From assembly GCF_006716095.1 (NCBI RefSeq), contig NZ_VFOK01000001.1, positions 2,697,375 to 2,761,374 on the forward strand: a DNA stretch of 64,000 nt. The letters are read 5' to 3'. The notes below the pieces were generated by a model. It ran no database searches. It saw only the letters and a program-made list of their open reading frames with translations, and was not told where the DNA came from. Shown here one piece after another: positions 24,095 through 32,579 of the stretch (the stretch's first letter is position 1; each line of letters starts with the position of its first letter). Position numbers and translations under genes: made by a program. Source of the DNA: Barrientosiimonas humi (GTDB lineage Bacteria > Actinomycetota > Actinomycetes > Actinomycetales > Dermatophilaceae).

Positions 24095-25689
24095 CAGTGG
24101 ACCTCCTCCAGGGCGCGGGTGCGCCGGAACGCGGGGATGCTGATCAACGCCACGAAGGCGAAGATGAAGATCGAGACCGCTGACGCCAGACCGAAGTTCG
24201 GCGACGAGCTGGTGAACGCGAGACGGAACGCGTACGTGATGAGCAGGTCGGTGGACCCGATGCTCGCGTCGCCCTCGGTGAACGGGCCGCCGGCCGTGAT
24301 CAGCCAGATGAGCCCGAAGTTGTTGAAGTTGAAGGCGAACGAGGCGATCAGCAGCGGCCCGACCGCCACCATCAGCAGCGGCATCGTGATCGAACGCAGC
24401 GTCCGCCAGGCCGACGCGCCGTCGACCCGGGCGGCCTCCATGACGTCCTGCGGGATCGACTGCAGCGCACCGGTGCAGATGATGAAGAAGTAGGGGAAGC
24501 CCAGCCACAGGTTGGCCAGCAGCAGCGCCACCTTGGCCGCCCACGGGTTGCCGAGCCAGTCGACGTTGAGCCCCGTGAGGGTGTTGATCAGGCCGAACTC
24601 CTGGTTGTACATCGAGGCCCAGACCAGCGCCGTCACGAAGGCGGGGATGGCGTACGGCAGGATCAGCAGGCTGCGGTAGATCCCGCGGCCGCGCATCCGG
24701 CGGTCGTTGAACAGCAGCGCGATGAACATGCCGAGCACGAACGTCGTGCCCACCGACAGCAGGGCGAACGCGACGTTCCAGGCGAAGATCTTGGCGAAGC
24801 CGGTGCGGATCGTGGAGTTGGTCAGCACCGTGCCGAAGTTGGCCAGGCCGACGTTCTCCTTCCACCCCACCGGGAGCGCCTCGCCGGTGCCGTCGCGCGG
24901 CACCCAGCTCGCGTCGCGCGGGACGTAGACCTCGCGGCTCTGGGTGTCGGTGAGGGTGTCGGCGTCCTTGTCCCAGACGAGCGTCGGACGGCCCTCGAAC
25001 GCCTCGGACAGCCCGACCGCCTTGATGCCGCTGCCGCCGTCGGTGGGCACCGCGAACTCGCGAACATCGCTGCGGGAGTTGACTTCTCGCGCGTTGAGCA
25101 CGGTGAAGCCGGGTGCCGAGAGTACCTTGCCGGTGGTCGGTGCCTGCTCGACCCCCTCGGAGGCCAGCGGCTCCAGGCCGGAGTCCGTGCCGTCGTACAG
25201 CTTCTTGTCGGGGCTGACGAGCAGGAAGTGCAGGTCGCCGGTCGCCTTCGGCTGCCCCTCGGGGACGGCCACGGTGAGGGCATAGCGGGGCGAGCCGGGG
25301 ACCTCGCGCACGCTGTAGGTGAGGTTCTGCTGGGTCGCCTCCTCCTTGCTGGAGGTGTGCCCGTCGCCGTAGTTGGTGAAGCTGGTCAGCACGGTGTAAC
25401 CGATCGGCCAGACCTGGAAGGCGAGGCAGAGCAGCATGCCCGGCAGGAGGTACTTCAGCGGGACCGCGCGGCCCGTGGCGTAGATGCCGAGCACGGCGAC
25501 GCCGACCGTCCCGGCGACGACCGCGAACATCCAGTGGCCCGTCTGGGCGAGCCTGGTGGCGACGTACAGGGCCAGCCCGGCGGCGGCCACGATGGCCAGC
25601 CACTTGACCACGACCGCCCACACGGGGGTCTTGGTCGGGCCCAGCCTGAACTCGCCGTCGACCTCGGACTGCGTTGTGCGATAAGACAT
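24094..25689 (-). CDS. malF: Maltodextrin ABC transporter permease with extracytoplasmic loop
   Basis: 531 residues from ATG 25689; a longer frame to 25740 would run through the hairpin and is unlikely. After three N-terminal helices comes a large extracytoplasmic region (about 105-265), equivalent to the P2 loop of MalF that contacts the binding protein. Then follow the permease helices with the EAA motif MEAARVDGASAWRTLRS. It is the partner of MalG. Separation from malE by a strong hairpin may lower its expression relative to malE. Confidence 0.92.
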   Translation of the reverse strand: MSYRTTQSEVDGEFRLGPTKTPVWAVVVKWLAIVAAAGLALYVATRLAQTGHWMFAVVAGTVGVAVLGIYATGRAVPLKYLLPGMLLCLAFQVWPIGYTVLTSFTNYGDGHTSSKEEATQQNLTYSVREVPGSPRYALTVAVPEGQPKATGDLHFLLVSPDKKLYDGTDSGLEPLASEGVEQAPTTGKVLSAPGFTVLNAREVNSRSDVREFAVPTDGGSGIKAVGLSEAFEGRPTLVWDKDADTLTDTQSREVYVPRDASWVPRDGTGEALPVGWKENVGLANFGTVLTNSTIRTGFAKIFAWNVAFALLSVGTTFVLGMFIALLFNDRRMRGRGIYRSLLILPYAIPAFVTALVWASMYNQEFGLINTLTGLNVDWLGNPWAAKVALLLANLWLGFPYFFIICTGALQSIPQDVMEAARVDGASAWRTLRSITMPLLMVAVGPLLIASFAFNFNNFGLIWLITAGGPFTEGDASIGSTDLLITYAFRLAFTSSSPNFGLASAVSIFIFAFVALISIPAFRRTRALEEVH

Positions 25690-25711
25690 TCCGGCTCCGT
25701 GGGAGAAGGGC

Positions 25712-25745
25712 GACCGGTGGGGCGGCGAGCGCCGCCCCACCGGTC
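25712..25745 (-). promoter_or_regulatory. Strong hairpin between malE and malF
   Basis: GACCGGTGGGGCGGC (25712-25726) pairs perfectly with GCCGCCCCACCGGTC (25731-25745) over a four-base loop. It lies 8 bp after the malE stop within the operon. It may protect the malE mRNA 3' end or attenuate transcription into malF, as intergenic palindromes do in other mal operons. Confidence 0.7.
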
Positions 25746-25752
25746 AGGGGCG

Positions 25753-27075
25753 TCAGCCCTGCTTGATGTTCGCGACGATCTCGGTCTGCGCCTTGCCCAG
25801 GCGGCCCTTCGGGTCCTGCCCGCTGATGATGTCGGCGAGCGCCTGGCCCAGCGGCTCCCAGACCGAGTTCATGGCCGGGATGTTGGGCATCGGCTTGCCC
25901 TCCTTGCCCGCCTCGAACCACGCCTTCACGTCGGGGTTCTTGGCGGCGACCTTGTCGTAGGCCGAGGTGAGGGCCGGCGGACGGTTGCCCGCGGTGAACA
26001 GCGCCATCTGCACGTCCTCGCGCGGGACGTACTTGGTCACGAACTCCTGGGCGAACGTGGCGTTCTTGGCCTTGGCGGAGACGTAGAACATCTGCACGCC
26101 GAGGAACGGCTTCATCGCGCCGCCGCCGTCGACCGTCGGGAGCGGGGAGACCTCGTAGTTGATGCCGGCCTTCTTGATGCCGTCGATCGCCCACGGGCCG
26201 CTGATCATGTAGGGCACCTTCTTGCCCTCGAACAGCGCCGCGACGTTCTTGTCGTCGACGTTGGTCGACAGGACCTTGTCCTTGCCGAGCTGGCCCAGCA
26301 GCTGACCGCCCTTCACCGAGCCGGCGCTGTTCACGATGACCTTGGCCGGGTCGTAGTCGCCGTTGGGCTTGGTGCCGAAGATGCCGCCGCCCTCGAACGC
26401 CGACAGGTAGGGGTAGCCGAAGTAGGCGTCGCCCTTCTTGCCGACCTGCTGGGCCAGCACGTTGGTGGCCTTCTTGGACGACACCAGGCCCTTGCCCGTG
26501 GTCAGCAGCTCGTTCATCGTCTTGGGCGCGTTCGGCGCGAGCGCGGTGTTGCGGATCAGGCCGATGTTCTCGATGGCGTAGGGCACGCCGTAGACCTGGC
26601 CGTTGTACTTCGTCGCCGCGATCGAGCTCGGGGCGAACTTGCCCTGGTCGGCGGCCGAGAGGTTCACCGGGGCGACCGCGCTGTTCTGCACCAGCTCGCC
26701 CAGCCAGTCGTGCGCGCCGACGACGACGTCGGGGCCCTTGCCGACCTTCGTGGCGTCCTTGAACTGCTGGCGGGTGTCTGGCGCGATCTGCACCGCGACG
26801 CTGATGCCGTTCTCCTTGCCGAACTGGTCGGCGTACTTCTGCACGACCGGCGCCCGGTCGGCGTCGGACCAGATGACCAGGTCGGCGGCCGCGCGGGCCG
26901 GGTCCTTGGTGGACAGCGTGGTGGGCGCGGCGGCCGCGCCGCCGGCGTCGGCGGAGCCGCCGGAGGCCGCGGGGGTGGAGCTGCTGGCTGACGAGCCGCC
27001 GCCCCCACCGCCGCACGCGGAGAGCAGCAGGGCGGCCGATCCGGCCATGGCGACGGCGATCTTGCGGTGGGACAC
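25753..27075 (-). CDS. malE: Maltose/maltodextrin-binding lipoprotein
   Basis: 440 residues, GTG start with GAGGAG about 10 bp upstream. A lipoprotein signal peptide ends in LLLSACGG (lipobox, lipidated Cys near residue 21), followed by a Gly/Ser/Ala linker of about 40 residues. The rest is a type I sugar-binding protein with motifs LVIWSDADRAPVVQKYADQF and VYGVPYAIENIGLIRN. The frame of 1335 residues that spans malE to malG is an artefact of GC-rich DNA. The binding protein delivers maltodextrins to MalFG. Confidence 0.93.
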   Translation of the reverse strand: MSHRKIAVAMAGSAALLLSACGGGGGGSSASSSTPAASGGSADAGGAAAAPTTLSTKDPARAAADLVIWSDADRAPVVQKYADQFGKENGISVAVQIAPDTRQQFKDATKVGKGPDVVVGAHDWLGELVQNSAVAPVNLSAADQGKFAPSSIAATKYNGQVYGVPYAIENIGLIRNTALAPNAPKTMNELLTTGKGLVSSKKATNVLAQQVGKKGDAYFGYPYLSAFEGGGIFGTKPNGDYDPAKVIVNSAGSVKGGQLLGQLGKDKVLSTNVDDKNVAALFEGKKVPYMISGPWAIDGIKKAGINYEVSPLPTVDGGGAMKPFLGVQMFYVSAKAKNATFAQEFVTKYVPREDVQMALFTAGNRPPALTSAYDKVAAKNPDVKAWFEAGKEGKPMPNIPAMNSVWEPLGQALADIISGQDPKGRLGKAQTEIVANIKQG

Positions 27076-27160
27076 GGGAGAACTCCTCTGAGCGGGGGCC
27101 AGGTGCGGCAGGCGCCGGCACGACGTGACGCACGTCATAGTGCCGGACGCTTTCAGAGTT

Positions 27161-27193
27161 CTGCAAGATTTTGCAGGAAGTTTGCAGATCTGC
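27161..27193. promoter_or_regulatory. Putative MalR operators upstream of malE
   Basis: CTGCAA-GATT-TTGCAG (27161-27176) is a perfect dyad; GCAGATCTGC (27184-27193) is a second perfect palindrome. TGCA-type half-sites of this sort are typical of actinobacterial maltose regulators of the LacI family. They lie about 90 bp before the malE start. Confidence 0.6.
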
Positions 27194-27307
27194 GACATCG
27201 TCGCGTCAAGCCGCCGCAGGAGCTGCCGGCCGCCTCGGCAGGCGCACGTGCGCGCGCAGCCGGGTGAGACGTACTGACCGGTCCGCTTGAGGGCAGCACC
27301 CCCGGTA

Positions 27308-27336
27308 GTGCAAGATCACTGCACCTGCGTCGCAGG
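27308..27336. promoter_or_regulatory. Putative MalR-type operators upstream of the msiK-like gene
   Basis: GTGCA-AGATCAC-TGCAC (27308-27324) shares the TGCAAGAT core with the malE-side site, and CCTGCG-T-CGCAGG (27324-27336) follows directly. They lie 63-91 bp before the ATPase start in the 323-bp divergent intergenic region; the rest of that region shows no gene. Confidence 0.5.
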
Positions 27337-27398
27337 TGAGTTCCATCACAACGGATCGTCCGGCACGTTCCTGCCGGTGACGGAAAGTAGGCATCGCC

Positions 27399-28478
27399 AT
27401 GGCCACAGTCACGTTCGACCAAGCAACTCGCGTCTACCCCGGGGGCGACAAGCCCGCGGTCGACTCGCTCGACATCGACATCTCAGACGGCGAGTTCCTC
27501 GTCCTGGTCGGCCCGTCGGGTTCGGGGAAGTCCACCGCGCTGCGCATGCTCGCCGGCCTCGAGGAGGTGAACGGCGGCGCCATCCGCATCGGCGAGCGCG
27601 ACGTCACGAACCTGTCCCCCAAGGACCGCGACGTGGCCATGGTCTTCCAGAACTACGCGCTCTACCCGCACATGTCGGTCGCCGACAACATGGGCTTCGC
27701 GCTGAAGATCGCGGGCACCCCGAAGGCCGAGATCCGTTCTCGCGTCGAGGAAGCCGCGAAGATCCTCGACCTCGAGCCGTTCCTGGACCGCAAGCCCAAG
27801 GCGCTCTCCGGTGGTCAGCGTCAGCGCGTCGCGATGGGTCGGGCGATCGTGCGCTCGCCGCAGGTCTTCCTGATGGACGAGCCGCTGTCGAACCTCGACG
27901 CCAAGCTGCGCGTGCAGACCCGCACCCAGATCGCGTCGCTGCAGCGCCGGCTCGGCGTCACCACGGTCTACGTCACGCACGACCAGACCGAGGCGATGAC
28001 CATGGGCGACCGGGTCGCGGTGCTCAAGGACGGCCTCCTGCAGCAGATCGACACCCCACGGCGGATGTACGACCACCCCAACAACGTCTTCGTCGCCGGC
28101 TTCATCGGCTCCCCCGCCATGAACCTGCTGACCCGACCGGTGGTCGACGGCGGCGTGAGCGTGGGCAACTACGTGCACCCCATCGAGCGCGGCGCGCTCA
28201 ACGAGGCGGGGCAGACCGTGACGGTCGGCGTGCGCCCCGAGGACCTGGTGCTCAACACCGAGGGCACCGGCATCCCGGTCGAGGTCGACGTGGTCGAGGA
28301 GCTCGGCGCCGACGCCTACGTCTACGGCCGCACCAACCTCGGCGACGGCGAGCAGCAGATCATCGCCCGCGTCGACGGCCGCACGCCGCCGGAGAAGGGG
28401 CAGCAGGTCTTCTTCACGCTGAAGGAAGGCCACGTGCACCTGTTCGACGCCGACAGCGGCGAGCGGCTCGGGGACTGA
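27399..28478 (+). CDS. msiK: Multiple-sugar ABC transporter ATPase (MsiK/UgpC type)
   Basis: 359 residues. Walker A GPSGSGKST (38-46), Q-loop FQNYALYPH, signature LSGGQRQRVAMGRA, Walker B VFLMDEPLSNLD and the switch VTHDQTEAM are complete; a C-terminal MOBP/TOBE regulatory domain follows (about 240-359). In actinobacteria one such ATPase energises several sugar importers. Its location divergent from malE and the shared operator-like sites suggest that it powers MalEFG here. It is transcribed alone and ends in a strong terminator. Confidence 0.92.
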   Translation: MATVTFDQATRVYPGGDKPAVDSLDIDISDGEFLVLVGPSGSGKSTALRMLAGLEEVNGGAIRIGERDVTNLSPKDRDVAMVFQNYALYPHMSVADNMGFALKIAGTPKAEIRSRVEEAAKILDLEPFLDRKPKALSGGQRQRVAMGRAIVRSPQVFLMDEPLSNLDAKLRVQTRTQIASLQRRLGVTTVYVTHDQTEAMTMGDRVAVLKDGLLQQIDTPRRMYDHPNNVFVAGFIGSPAMNLLTRPVVDGGVSVGNYVHPIERGALNEAGQTVTVGVRPEDLVLNTEGTGIPVEVDVVEELGADAYVYGRTNLGDGEQQIIARVDGRTPPEKGQQVFFTLKEGHVHLFDADSGERLGD

Positions 28479-28498
28479 CCCCGGACGTACGTCGGGCT

Positions 28499-28532
28499 GG
28501 AGCCGCCGTCCCCGCGAAGGGGCGGCGGCTCC
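28499..28532 (+). terminator. Terminator after the msiK-like gene
   Basis: GGAGCCGCCGTCCCC and GGGGCGGCGGCTCC form a 14-bp stem with one bulged T and a GCGAA loop, 20 bp past the stop. The convergent DUF4032 gene ends at 28549, so it may act in both directions. Confidence 0.8.
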
Positions 28533-28548
28533 GCCGTTGTCCCGGGGC

Positions 28549-29796
28549 TCAGTCGGGTCGGGCGCGCACCGGGATCGCCTCGGTGTCGGCGCCGACGATC
28601 GCCTTCTCGTCGGGCTTCTCGGGCAGCACGTTCTTGACGTAGTCGGCGATCGCGGTCTCGATGGGGACGTCCTTGCCGGCCTTCTCCGACATGTACCACC
28701 GGTGCTCGAGCACCTCGTGGAACAGCTCCGCCGGCTCCAGCTTCGCGCGCAGGTCGCGCGGCACCGCCCGGGTGATCGGCTCGTAGATCTGCGTCAGCCA
28801 GTCGTGCGCGACGAGGTCTTCGTCCTCGTTCTGCCGGTCGGTGGCCGCGCGGTAGGAGTCGAGGTCGTTGAGCAGCCGGCGCGCCTGGTTCTCCTCGACG
28901 TCGAGGCCGGTGAGGCGCAGCAGCCGGCGGCAGTGGTGGCCGGCGTCGACGACCTTGGGCTGGATGTGGATCTGGGTGCCGCCGATGTCGGTCGTGATGT
29001 CGAGCTCGCCCACGTCGAAGCCGAGCTCGTTGAGCCGCCGGATGCGCTCGTCGACCCGCCACCGCTCGCCGGTCTCGAACGACTCGGCCTCGGTCAGCTC
29101 GGCCCACAGCGTGCGATACCTCGTCATGATCAGCTCGCTGACGTCGACCGGGTCGAGCTCCGGCGAGACGAGGCCGCCGGCCTGCAGGTCCATCAGCTCG
29201 CCCGCGATGTTGACCCGGGCGATGTCCAGGTCGTGCTCGCGCTGACCGTCGCTCAGGCTGTTGCGCAGCTCACCGGTCTCCGCGTCGACCAGGTAGGCCG
29301 CGAACTCCCCCGCGTTGCGCTTGAACAGGGTGTTGGACAGCGAGACGTCACCCCACCAGAACCCGGCCAGGTGCAGACGTACGAGCAGCACGGCGAGCGC
29401 GTCGATCAGCCGCTGGACCGTGTCCGGCCGCAACGTCTGGCTCAGCATGGCGCGGTAGGGCAGCGAGAACTGCAGGTGCCGGGTCAGCAGGCACGCATCC
29501 AGCGGCTCGCCGTCGTCGTCGACACGACCGCTGACCACACCGACCGGCTCGACCGACGGCTGGCCGAGCCGGCGCAGCATCCGGAGCATGGCGTACTCCC
29601 GGCGGGCGATGTCGTCCTTGATCTCCTTGACGGCGATGACGCGGCCGTCGACGCGCACGAACCGCACGATGTGCCGCGAGATGCCGCGGGGCAGCGCCGC
29701 GAGGATCTCCTCCGGCCACTCCTCCAGCGGCAGCTGCCACGGCAGGTCGAGCAGGGCGGGGTACGGCCGTGCCGCCGTGAGTTCCAGGGCCACCAC
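28549..29796 (-). CDS. DUF4032 domain protein, kinase-like
   Basis: 415 residues, GTG start. The N-terminal half resembles a lipopolysaccharide-kinase-like fold: RVIAVKEIKDDIARREYAML, RLHLAGFWWGDVSLSNTLF (a kinase-like HxD-type catalytic loop with WGDVSLSN), then YLVDAETGEL. The C-terminal half is the conserved DUF4032 region with WLTQIYEPITRAVPRDLRAK and HEVLEHRWYMSE. It is widespread in actinobacteria; phosphotransfer activity is plausible from the motifs but unproved. It is cytoplasmic, with no membrane helix, and is monocistronic between a terminator and a palindrome. Confidence 0.8.
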   Translation of the reverse strand: MVALELTAARPYPALLDLPWQLPLEEWPEEILAALPRGISRHIVRFVRVDGRVIAVKEIKDDIARREYAMLRMLRRLGQPSVEPVGVVSGRVDDDGEPLDACLLTRHLQFSLPYRAMLSQTLRPDTVQRLIDALAVLLVRLHLAGFWWGDVSLSNTLFKRNAGEFAAYLVDAETGELRNSLSDGQREHDLDIARVNIAGELMDLQAGGLVSPELDPVDVSELIMTRYRTLWAELTEAESFETGERWRVDERIRRLNELGFDVGELDITTDIGGTQIHIQPKVVDAGHHCRRLLRLTGLDVEENQARRLLNDLDSYRAATDRQNEDEDLVAHDWLTQIYEPITRAVPRDLRAKLEPAELFHEVLEHRWYMSEKAGKDVPIETAIADYVKNVLPEKPDEKAIVGADTEAIPVRARPD

Positions 29797-29860
29797 CCCA
29801 GCCTGCCACCCCTGCGCGGATCCGGGTACGACCTCGGACTCAGACGCGACCCTGTACAGG

Positions 29861-29930
29861 GCATGAAACCGGGTTACGTGCGTTTGACCTCAATCCATCA
29901 GGGTCATATGCACGTAACCCGGTTTCATGC
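29861..29930. repeat. 70-bp palindromic repeat, copy A
   Basis: Starts GCATGAAACCGGGTTACGTG and ends with its inverse complement, giving ~29-bp arms with two mismatches around an asymmetric centre. 67 of 70 positions equal copy B (31023-31092) in the same orientation. It lies between divergent genes, so it cannot be a simple terminator. A half-copy, CCGGGTTTCATGC, occurs at 29949-29961. Confidence 0.9.
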
Positions 29931-30047
29931 CCGGGTGGCGGGGCTCGATCCGGGTTTCATGCACAGGCCGTGCGGCGGGCCGTACGCCCTCCACAGGCTC
30001 GAGCTGACGCCTTCCGTCCCGTGGTGGCCGGTCGGGACCGTGGCGTC

Positions 30048-31001
30048 ATGACGAAGACAACGCCGGAGAAGAGAACGCTCGACCCGTCGCTCTGCCTGCT
30101 GGCCGGTGAACGGGCGGGGCTGTTCACGACGCAAGAGGCCTCGGCGCACGGGATGACGCCCACGCAGCTTCGGCTGGCGGTGAAGCTGACCCTGTGTCGG
30201 CCCGTGGTTCGCGGCGTCTACAGCATCGGCCCGCCGCCCGGCTCGAGGGAAGGGCGGCTGGCGGAGCTGACGATGGCGATGCTGTTGATCTGCCCCACGG
30301 CCGCCGCGACAGGGAGGTCCGCTCTGGCGCTGCGCGGCATCCCGCTGTTCGGAGTGAATCACGAACGGGCGCAAGGTGTTTGGACCAACAGGAGCAGCCA
30401 GCACGCTACCGCGCACATGGTGGTCAGGCGCCCGCTGGTCGCGCCGGAGGTCGAGGAGCACGACGGGTGGTTGCTGACGTCTCTTGCCTGGAACCTCGTC
30501 GACCTCGCCAGGGACGCTGGGGTCGAGGCCGGAGTCGTATCGATGGACGCCGCCCTGCATCAGGGCCTCGTGCAGACGGACGACGTCCTGGACATCGTCG
30601 ACCGCCTCGGGACCTCCCACCGGTTGGCGAGCGTGCAGCGCATGGTCGAGCTGAGCGACCCCAGGTCCGAGTCGGCCGGTGAGTCGAGGCTGCGCCTGGA
30701 CCTGCTCGAAGGGGGCATCGAGGTCGAGCCGCAGTTCGAGATCCGCCTCGCCTCGGGGCAGCTCTTCCGCTCCGACTTCCGGGTCAAGGGCACCAAGGTG
30801 CTCATCGAGTTCGACGGGCTGGTGAAGTACGCCGGCGCGGACGGCCGCGATGTCCTCGCCCGGGAGAAGGCGCGCGAGGACGCGCTACGCGCGGAAGGCT
30901 GGGTGATCGTACGCGTCACCTGGGCGGATCTGGTCCACCCGCGCCAGCTCGTGGCGCGCATCAAGGCTGCGGTCGCCGCGACCCTGCAGGTCGCCGGGTG
31001 A
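30048..31001 (+). CDS. Putative nuclease: AbiEi-like N-terminus plus DUF559/Vsr-like domain
   Basis: 317 residues. The N-terminal ~60 residues resemble the winged-helix region of AbiEi-type antitoxin-like proteins (AGLFTTQEASAHGMTPTQL, VVRGVYSI). The C-terminal ~110 residues look like a DUF559/very-short-patch-repair-type PD-(D/E)xK fold: ESRLRLDLLE, SGQLFRSDFRVKGTKVLIEFDG with Asp243, Glu254 and Asp256, then EDALRAEGWVIVRVTWADL. It stands alone between two near-identical 70-bp palindromes. Proteins of this type are common orphans in actinobacteria. Nuclease activity and any defence role are inferred from the fold only. Confidence 0.75.
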   Translation: MTKTTPEKRTLDPSLCLLAGERAGLFTTQEASAHGMTPTQLRLAVKLTLCRPVVRGVYSIGPPPGSREGRLAELTMAMLLICPTAAATGRSALALRGIPLFGVNHERAQGVWTNRSSQHATAHMVVRRPLVAPEVEEHDGWLLTSLAWNLVDLARDAGVEAGVVSMDAALHQGLVQTDDVLDIVDRLGTSHRLASVQRMVELSDPRSESAGESRLRLDLLEGGIEVEPQFEIRLASGQLFRSDFRVKGTKVLIEFDGLVKYAGADGRDVLAREKAREDALRAEGWVIVRVTWADLVHPRQLVARIKAAVAATLQVAG

Positions 31002-31022
31002 CCACCCCCCACCCCCTTCCGC

Positions 31023-31092
31023 GCATGAAACCGGGTTACGTGCATCTGACCTCAATTCATCAGGGTCATATGCACGTAACCCGGTTTCATGC
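31023..31092. repeat. 70-bp palindromic repeat, copy B
   Basis: Same orientation as copy A, differing at three positions (22, 24 and 36 of the unit). It lies 21 bp after the nuclease-like gene and 12 bp before the end of the convergent TM2-like gene, where it may also work as a bidirectional terminator. Confidence 0.9.
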
Positions 31093-31104
31093 GTTGGAAG
31101 CGGG

Positions 31105-31587
31105 TCAGCCGGGGTAACCGTGCAGCTGGTTGTAGCGCACCGCGCCGGTGTAGCCGTCGACCATGCCCCAGACCCAGAAGCCGATCGCGAACGGGACTCC
31201 GATGAGGAAGAAGCTGAACAGCACGCCGACCAGGTAGCCCACGAGGATCCCGACACCCTTGCCCACCTCGCCGTTGATCATCGTCCCCACGCCGGGGAGG
31301 AAGAACGACACGATCAGGCTGAGCACCGGCTCCTTGCGCGGCATCATCGGCTGGCCGTACGCCGGCGGCACGTAGCCACCGGTCGGCTGGGCCGGGTAGC
31401 CGTACCCGCCCTGCGGCGGCACCTGGTAGCCGGCGTACCCGCCCTGCGGCGGTCCCGGGTAGGCACCGCCCTGAGGCTGCGGGCCCGGAGCCTGCTCCGG
31501 CGGCGGGTACGCCATCCCACCCTGCTGCTCGTACGGCACCGGGGACCCCTGGTCCGGGCCGTGCTCCGGCGGTCCTGCAGTCGACAT
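31105..31587 (-). CDS. TM2-like membrane protein with Gly/Tyr/Pro-rich N-terminus
   Basis: 160 residues. Residues 1-85 are a disordered Pro/Gly/Gln/Tyr-rich region with PQGGYAGYQVPPQGGYGYP-type repeats. Two hydrophobic helices follow (VLSLIVSFFLPGVGTMING and ILVGYLVGVLFSFFLIG) and a short FWVWGMVDGYTGA tail, all typical of TM2-related proteins. The disordered segment is probably cytoplasmic. Function is unknown. It starts 13 bp downstream of rlmB in the same direction. Confidence 0.78.
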   Translation of the reverse strand: MSTAGPPEHGPDQGSPVPYEQQGGMAYPPPEQAPGPQPQGGAYPGPPQGGYAGYQVPPQGGYGYPAQPTGGYVPPAYGQPMMPRKEPVLSLIVSFFLPGVGTMINGEVGKGVGILVGYLVGVLFSFFLIGVPFAIGFWVWGMVDGYTGAVRYNQLHGYPG

Positions 31588-31600
31588 GGCGTCCCCCTGG

Positions 31601-32578
31601 TCAGCGAGCGAGGCCGCGCTGGCGCGCGATCTCGTACAGCGTGACAGACGCGGCCACCCCGGCGTTGAGCGACTCGATGGCCGAGCTCATCGGGACGGAC
31701 ACGATCTGGTCGCAGGTCTCGGCGACCAGGCGCGACAGGCCCTTGCCCTCCGAGCCGACGACGATGACCAGCGGTTGGTCGGCGAGCGCGACCTCCGGCA
31801 GCAGCACGTCGCCGTCCATGTCGAGCCCCAGCACGAAGAAGCCGGCCTTGCGGAAGTCCTGCAGCGCGCGGGTCAGGTTGGTGGCCATGGCGACCGGGAC
31901 GCGCGCGGCCGCGCCGGCCGAGGTCTTCCACGCCCCCGCCGTCATCCCGGCCGAGCGCCGCTCGGGCACCACGACCCCGTGACCGCCGAACGCGGCGACC
32001 GACCGCACGATGGCGCCGAGGTTGCGCGGGTCGGTGATGCCGTCGAGCGCGACGACGAGCGGGGTGCCCGGCGCCTCGGGGTCGACGAGGTCGGCGGGGT
32101 GGGCGTACTCGTACGGCGGCACCTGCAGCGCGATGCCCTGGTGCACGGCGCCGTCGCTGAGCCGGTCGAGCTCGGTGCGCTGCGCCTCGAGGATCGGGAT
32201 GGCGCGGTCGGCCGCCGTCTTCAGCGCCTCGCGCACCCGGTCGTCGGAGTCGATGCGGCCGGCGACGTAGAGAGCCGAGGCGGGCACGGACGACCGCAGC
32301 GCCTCCACGACCGAGTTGCGTCCGGCGATGACCTCGGTCGAGGCCGCCTTGCCCCCGGCGCGCTTGCTCTCGCGCGCGGGCGCCGCCTTGCGCGGCTCGG
32401 CGGTCGACTCGGCCCGGCGGGCGGACTTGTAGGCCTTGTGGTTGGGGCGGTCGCCCGCCTTGGGCGTGGGGCCCTTGCCCTCGAGCCCACGGCGACGCTG
32501 GCCGCCGCTGCCGACGACCGCGCCCTTCTTGGACCCGGTCTTGCGCACAGCGCCGCGGCGCCGCGAGTTGCCAGCCAT
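31601..32578 (-). CDS. rlmB: 23S rRNA 2'-O-ribose methyltransferase, SpoU family
   Basis: 325 residues. The N-terminal ~75 residues are basic and disordered. The SpoU substrate-binding domain begins near [15 protein letters not shown], and the SPOUT domain shows [33 protein letters not shown] and [20 protein letters not shown], all key knot motifs. It methylates the ribose of a conserved G in 23S rRNA (by family, position 2251 in E. coli) using SAM. It starts one base after cysS, as commonly found in actinobacteria. Confidence 0.93.
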   Translation of the reverse strand: MAGNSRRRGAVRKTGSKKGAVVGSGGQRRRGLEGKGPTPKAGDRPNHKAYKSARRAESTAEPRKAAPARESKRAGGKAASTEVIAGRNSVVEALRSSVPASALYVAGRIDSDDRVREALKTAADRAIPILEAQRTELDRLSDGAVHQGIALQVPPYEYAHPADLVDPEAPGTPLVVALDGITDPRNLGAIVRSVAAFGGHGVVVPERRSAGMTAGAWKTSAGAAARVPVAMATNLTRALQDFRKAGFFVLGLDMDGDVLLPEVALADQPLVIVVGSEGKGLSRLVAETCDQIVSVPMSSAIESLNAGVAASVTLYEIARQRGLAR

Positions 32579-32579
32579 G

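Noticed and set aside
23159-27166. 1335-codon minus-strand frame joining malG upstream into malF and malE
   Set aside because: Only the malG part (from 24094) is protein-like. The upstream part is the wrong frame of malF and malE, whose own frames carry EAA motifs and a lipobox.
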